The position numbers were made by a program, and so were the translations under genes. Shown here piece by piece: positions 62,167 to 64,000 of a stretch of DNA of 64,000 nt. Below the pieces are notes generated by a model. It had not been told where the DNA came from and made no database searches. It worked only from the letters and a program-made list of their open reading frames with translations. Source of the stretch: Rosistilla ulvae. GTDB lineage: Bacteria; Planctomycetota; Planctomycetia; Pirellulales; Pirellulaceae. How positions within the stretch are numbered: position 1 is the first letter of the stretch; the number at the start of each line of letters is the position of its first letter. The DNA is taken from positions 62,001-126,000 of the forward strand of contig NZ_CP036261.1 in assembly GCF_007741475.1 (NCBI RefSeq). Reading direction: 5' to 3'.

Positions 62167-62585
62167 CTTGCACCTAGTTTCTTAATCGACAGTTTGGCTC
62201 TTGGTTTTACGTGCGCTACTCAGCAGTTGGTGGGAATGGATTTGGGATAATAAAGAGATATCGGCGAATCGAAAGTAAATTATAAAAGGCAGTCAACAAT
62301 TGGCTGGTTTGATCGAAATAAAATCAAGGCCAGTGAGGAAGCATAATCAGGACGCGTAGAATTTGCTCTGTGCTGCCAGGAAAAAAATGCGGCTCAAAAA
62401 GAAAATGGCTTGATCCGCATCGTTGAAACAGCCGTAATGGCGGACAACGTACCTGAATTCCAGGTTTGCTTAAACATCGCATCCGCACAAATTGTACCAA
62501 ATTGTCCTAAACGGGCCAGTAACTTGGGACGCAGATTTCTTGCCAAGTAGGTGTGGTGTGGCCGGTGTTTCTTCTTGGGGGGGGG
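62167..62585. other. AT-richer intergenic region without gene
   Basis: About 420 nt between the FHA gene start and the lipoate ligase-type stop. It is more AT-rich than its surroundings (for example AAAGTAAATTATAAAAGGC) and so probably holds the FHA promoter. I find no ORF with family features, no tRNA and no clear terminator. Confidence 0.5.
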
Positions 62586-63338
62586 CTAGCGGCGGTGGGT
62601 CCAAGCCGAGCTGGCAAAACGCGATTTGGCGACTTCGTTGGCTCGAAGAGTCTCGGCGGCGGAGAGTTCGGCCGGCGAGGTATCGGCATCGAGTGCTTTG
62701 GATAGGGTTGCTGTCAGGTGATCAGCGAACTGTGCCGGATCGCACGACTTACCCGAAACGCATTGCAGTCCGGGTAGCATTGGAGCCGCGGGACTGGTCT
62801 GAAGCAGGATGCTGCCGTGCTGTAGTATCGCTCTGCCAACGCGTCGTTGTGCGCTGCCGGCGATCTTGTAGCCCGAGACGACGAGGTCTTCATCGGTCCG
62901 ACGCTCGAAGCACAAGAAGGCGTCGTCGGCGGCTAGCGGCAGCCAACCGCTGTCGGCAAACCGGCGGGCGGTTTGCAGCGCGATCGCCGCAATCGTCTCC
63001 ATGATCGCGTTGTGGACAGTTGCGTAGATCGTCAGATCGGCGCCGTGCCGCGATTTGGGTGTCGCGATGCTAAGGCTGTAGGTGAGTTCCGCATCGTGCA
63101 CAATCGCTCCTCCGCCGGAGCTGCGGCGGACGACGGGCAAGTCGGCGCTCCAGGGGTGCTGTTGGCGATCGTCGTACTGCTGGAAATATCCCAGGCTGAG
63201 CGTCGGCGATTTCCAGCGGTACAGCCGCAGGCAGGCTGCGGCTCCCTGGTCGACCGATTCGGCTAGCGCTTGATCGATCGCCATGTTCATCGCGCCGTCA
63301 AACGGGTCGTCGATGTGTCGGATCAAGCGAGCGTCCAT
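62586..63338 (-). CDS. lipoate-protein ligase A/LipM-like acyltransferase
   Basis: A 250-residue protein of the BPL/LplA fold: MNMAIDQALAESVDQG, YRWKSPTLSLGYFQQ, VVRRSSGGGAIVHDAELTYS (the RRxxGGGAVxHD lipoyl-binding loop), and VSGYKIAGSAQRR with the conserved Lys. It attaches lipoate, or octanoate in the LipM subgroup, to carrier proteins. The adjacent gcvH gene encodes an obvious acceptor. It could alternatively be octanoyltransferase LipM; a Cys near CFERRTDED or CVSGKSC would be needed and cannot be assigned. It follows gcvH by 27 nt on the same strand, so the pair is an operon. Confidence 0.85.
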   Translation of the reverse strand: MDARLIRHIDDPFDGAMNMAIDQALAESVDQGAAACLRLYRWKSPTLSLGYFQQYDDRQQHPWSADLPVVRRSSGGGAIVHDAELTYSLSIATPKSRHGADLTIYATVHNAIMETIAAIALQTARRFADSGWLPLAADDAFLCFERRTDEDLVVSGYKIAGSAQRRVGRAILQHGSILLQTSPAAPMLPGLQCVSGKSCDPAQFADHLTATLSKALDADTSPAELSAAETLRANEVAKSRFASSAWTHRR

Positions 63339-63365
63339 GAGAGTCCTTTGTCTCGGGCCGGCGGA

Positions 63366-63749
63366 TCAGTTGCCTTCGGCGCACTGCTTCTGATAGGCCT
63401 CGTGGTTCAACAGCTTCGACGCGTCGGGTTCGCCGCTGACCCGTACTTTGATCATCCAACCGGCACCAAAAGCATCACTTCCCAGCAGGTCCAGTTTGCT
63501 CGGCAGTTCGGTGTTGATCTCGATCACTTCGCCGGCGACGGGGCTGTACAGCGGGCTGACAGCTTTGACCGATTCGACTTCGCCAAACTCTTCGCCCACG
63601 TTCAACTGGCGGCCGACTTCGGGCAGTTCCATGTAGACCAGGTCGGTCAATTGTTCGGCGGCAAAGGTGGTGATCCCGATCGTGGCGACGCCCGATTCAA
63701 CGTGCACCCATTCGTGAGTTTCCGCGTACAGCAATTCTTCTTGATTCAT
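63366..63749 (-). CDS. gcvH: glycine cleavage system H protein
   Basis: A 127-residue GcvH: YAETHEWVHVESGVATIGIT, AEQLTDLVYMELPEVGRQL, then the lipoylation loop FGEVESVKAVSPLYSPVAGE with the target Lys in ESVKA, and GWMIKVRVSGEPDASKLL. Full-length, no insert. H protein shuttles the aminomethyl group between P, T and L proteins of glycine decarboxylation. It lies between gcvT (40 nt upstream) and the lipoate ligase-like gene, consistent with one operon. Confidence 0.97.
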   Translation of the reverse strand: MNQEELLYAETHEWVHVESGVATIGITTFAAEQLTDLVYMELPEVGRQLNVGEEFGEVESVKAVSPLYSPVAGEVIEINTELPSKLDLLGSDAFGAGWMIKVRVSGEPDASKLLNHEAYQKQCAEGN

Positions 63750-63789
63750 CTTTTGATATCCCAGTTTCAGGCCAAGGCAGCGACGTTGA

Positions 63790-64000
63790 TCAACGGTTTC
63801 GTTTGTAGAACGGTAAGGCGGCGACGGTGGCCGCGGCGCGTTTGCCGCGGATGTCGATCGTTAGCGGCGATCCGATTTGCGAGTGCTCTGCCGCGACGTA
63901 ACCCATCGCGATCGGATATTGCAGTGTCGGCGAGACGGTGCCGCTGGTGATCGCGCCGATGTTTTGCTCGTTGGCGTCGAGGATTTGGCAGCCTTCGCGG
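63790..64000 (-). CDS. gcvT: glycine cleavage system T protein, 3' end only
   Basis: The last 69 codons on the minus strand, running to a stop at 63790-63792, read REGCQILDANEQNIGAITSG, VSPTLQYPIAMGYVAAEH and a final ATVAALPFYKRNR. This is the C-terminal aminomethyltransferase domain with the G-x-ITSGxxSPxLxxxIAMGYV and LPFYKR signatures. The rest lies beyond the window edge. It is the first visible gene of a gcvT-gcvH-ligase cluster. Confidence 0.92.
   Translation of the reverse strand, partial: REGCQILDANEQNIGAITSGTVSPTLQYPIAMGYVAAEHSQIGSPLTIDIRGKRAAATVAALPFYKRNR

Noticed and set aside
62492-63004. 170-codon plus-strand frame
   Set aside because: Arg/Ser-rich frame antisense to the lipoate ligase-like gene, without any family feature.

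Overview
The window looks like a chromosomal segment of a marine Planctomycete, most likely Pirellulaceae (Rhodopirellula/Roseimaritima type). This is inferred from gene content. Supporting genes are a FhcB-like formylmethanofuran dehydrogenase subunit in a bacterium, a paired multihaem cytochrome and ASPIC/UnbV FG-GAP protein, an SHD1-PQQ propeller protein, an alginate lyase, a histone H1-like Lys/Ala protein, Gfo/Idh/MocA and XylR genes, and abundant palindromic 'CTAGCG' and 'GTAGCCGG' interspersed repeats.

Layout. 1-2586: end of a tad (Flp pilus) operon (tadC end, two TadE-type genes, a TadG-like gene). 2617-8099 (minus): pentahaem cytochrome/TPR protein plus FG-GAP partner, and a small secreted protein. 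8249-16037: fhcB, a XylR regulator divergent from a Gfo/Idh/MocA oxidoreductase, a B12-binding radical SAM protein, a Rieske ferredoxin and a PL7 alginate lyase. 16841-16914: tRNA-Arg(CCT). 17075-24607: SHD1-PQQ protein, ThiD2-ThiE fusion, secreted propeller-like protein, CYTH protein, MFS carrier, site-2 protease and H1-like protein. 25416-27725: a near-consensus sigma-54 promoter, amt and glnB. 28158-35425: tatC, manA, a lipoprotein, an rluB-type pseudouridine synthase, pyrK and a thioredoxin-trypsin fusion.

35437-50785 is an accessory island bounded on both sides by the same 128-bp tandem palindromic repeat. It holds a 16-repeat CRISPR array, a complete type I-G (formerly I-U) cas operon (csb1, csb2, cas3, cas2, cas4-cas1, all minus strand, running into leader and array), a REP-associated transposase inserted between csb2 and cas3, a truncated sigma factor, a toxin-antitoxin-like pair and a WYL regulator. 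The Cas3 protein carries a C-terminal domain of about 300 residues that resembles a Cas8/Csb3-type effector subunit, and there is no stand-alone csx17/cas8. The two leader-proximal spacers overlap by 25 nt in the same source sequence, which gives an internally derived TTG PAM and fixes the array orientation.

50759-64000: a planctomycetal efflux module (small HlyD adaptor, GAF-GAF-TM-HlyD adaptor, divergent TolC-like channel), a soluble PAS-PAS chemoreceptor, a secreted alpha/beta-hydrolase, a 59-residue membrane protein, an FHA protein, and a lipoate/glycine-cleavage cluster (lipoate ligase-like, gcvH, 3' end of gcvT). All names come from reading motifs by eye; no database search was run.
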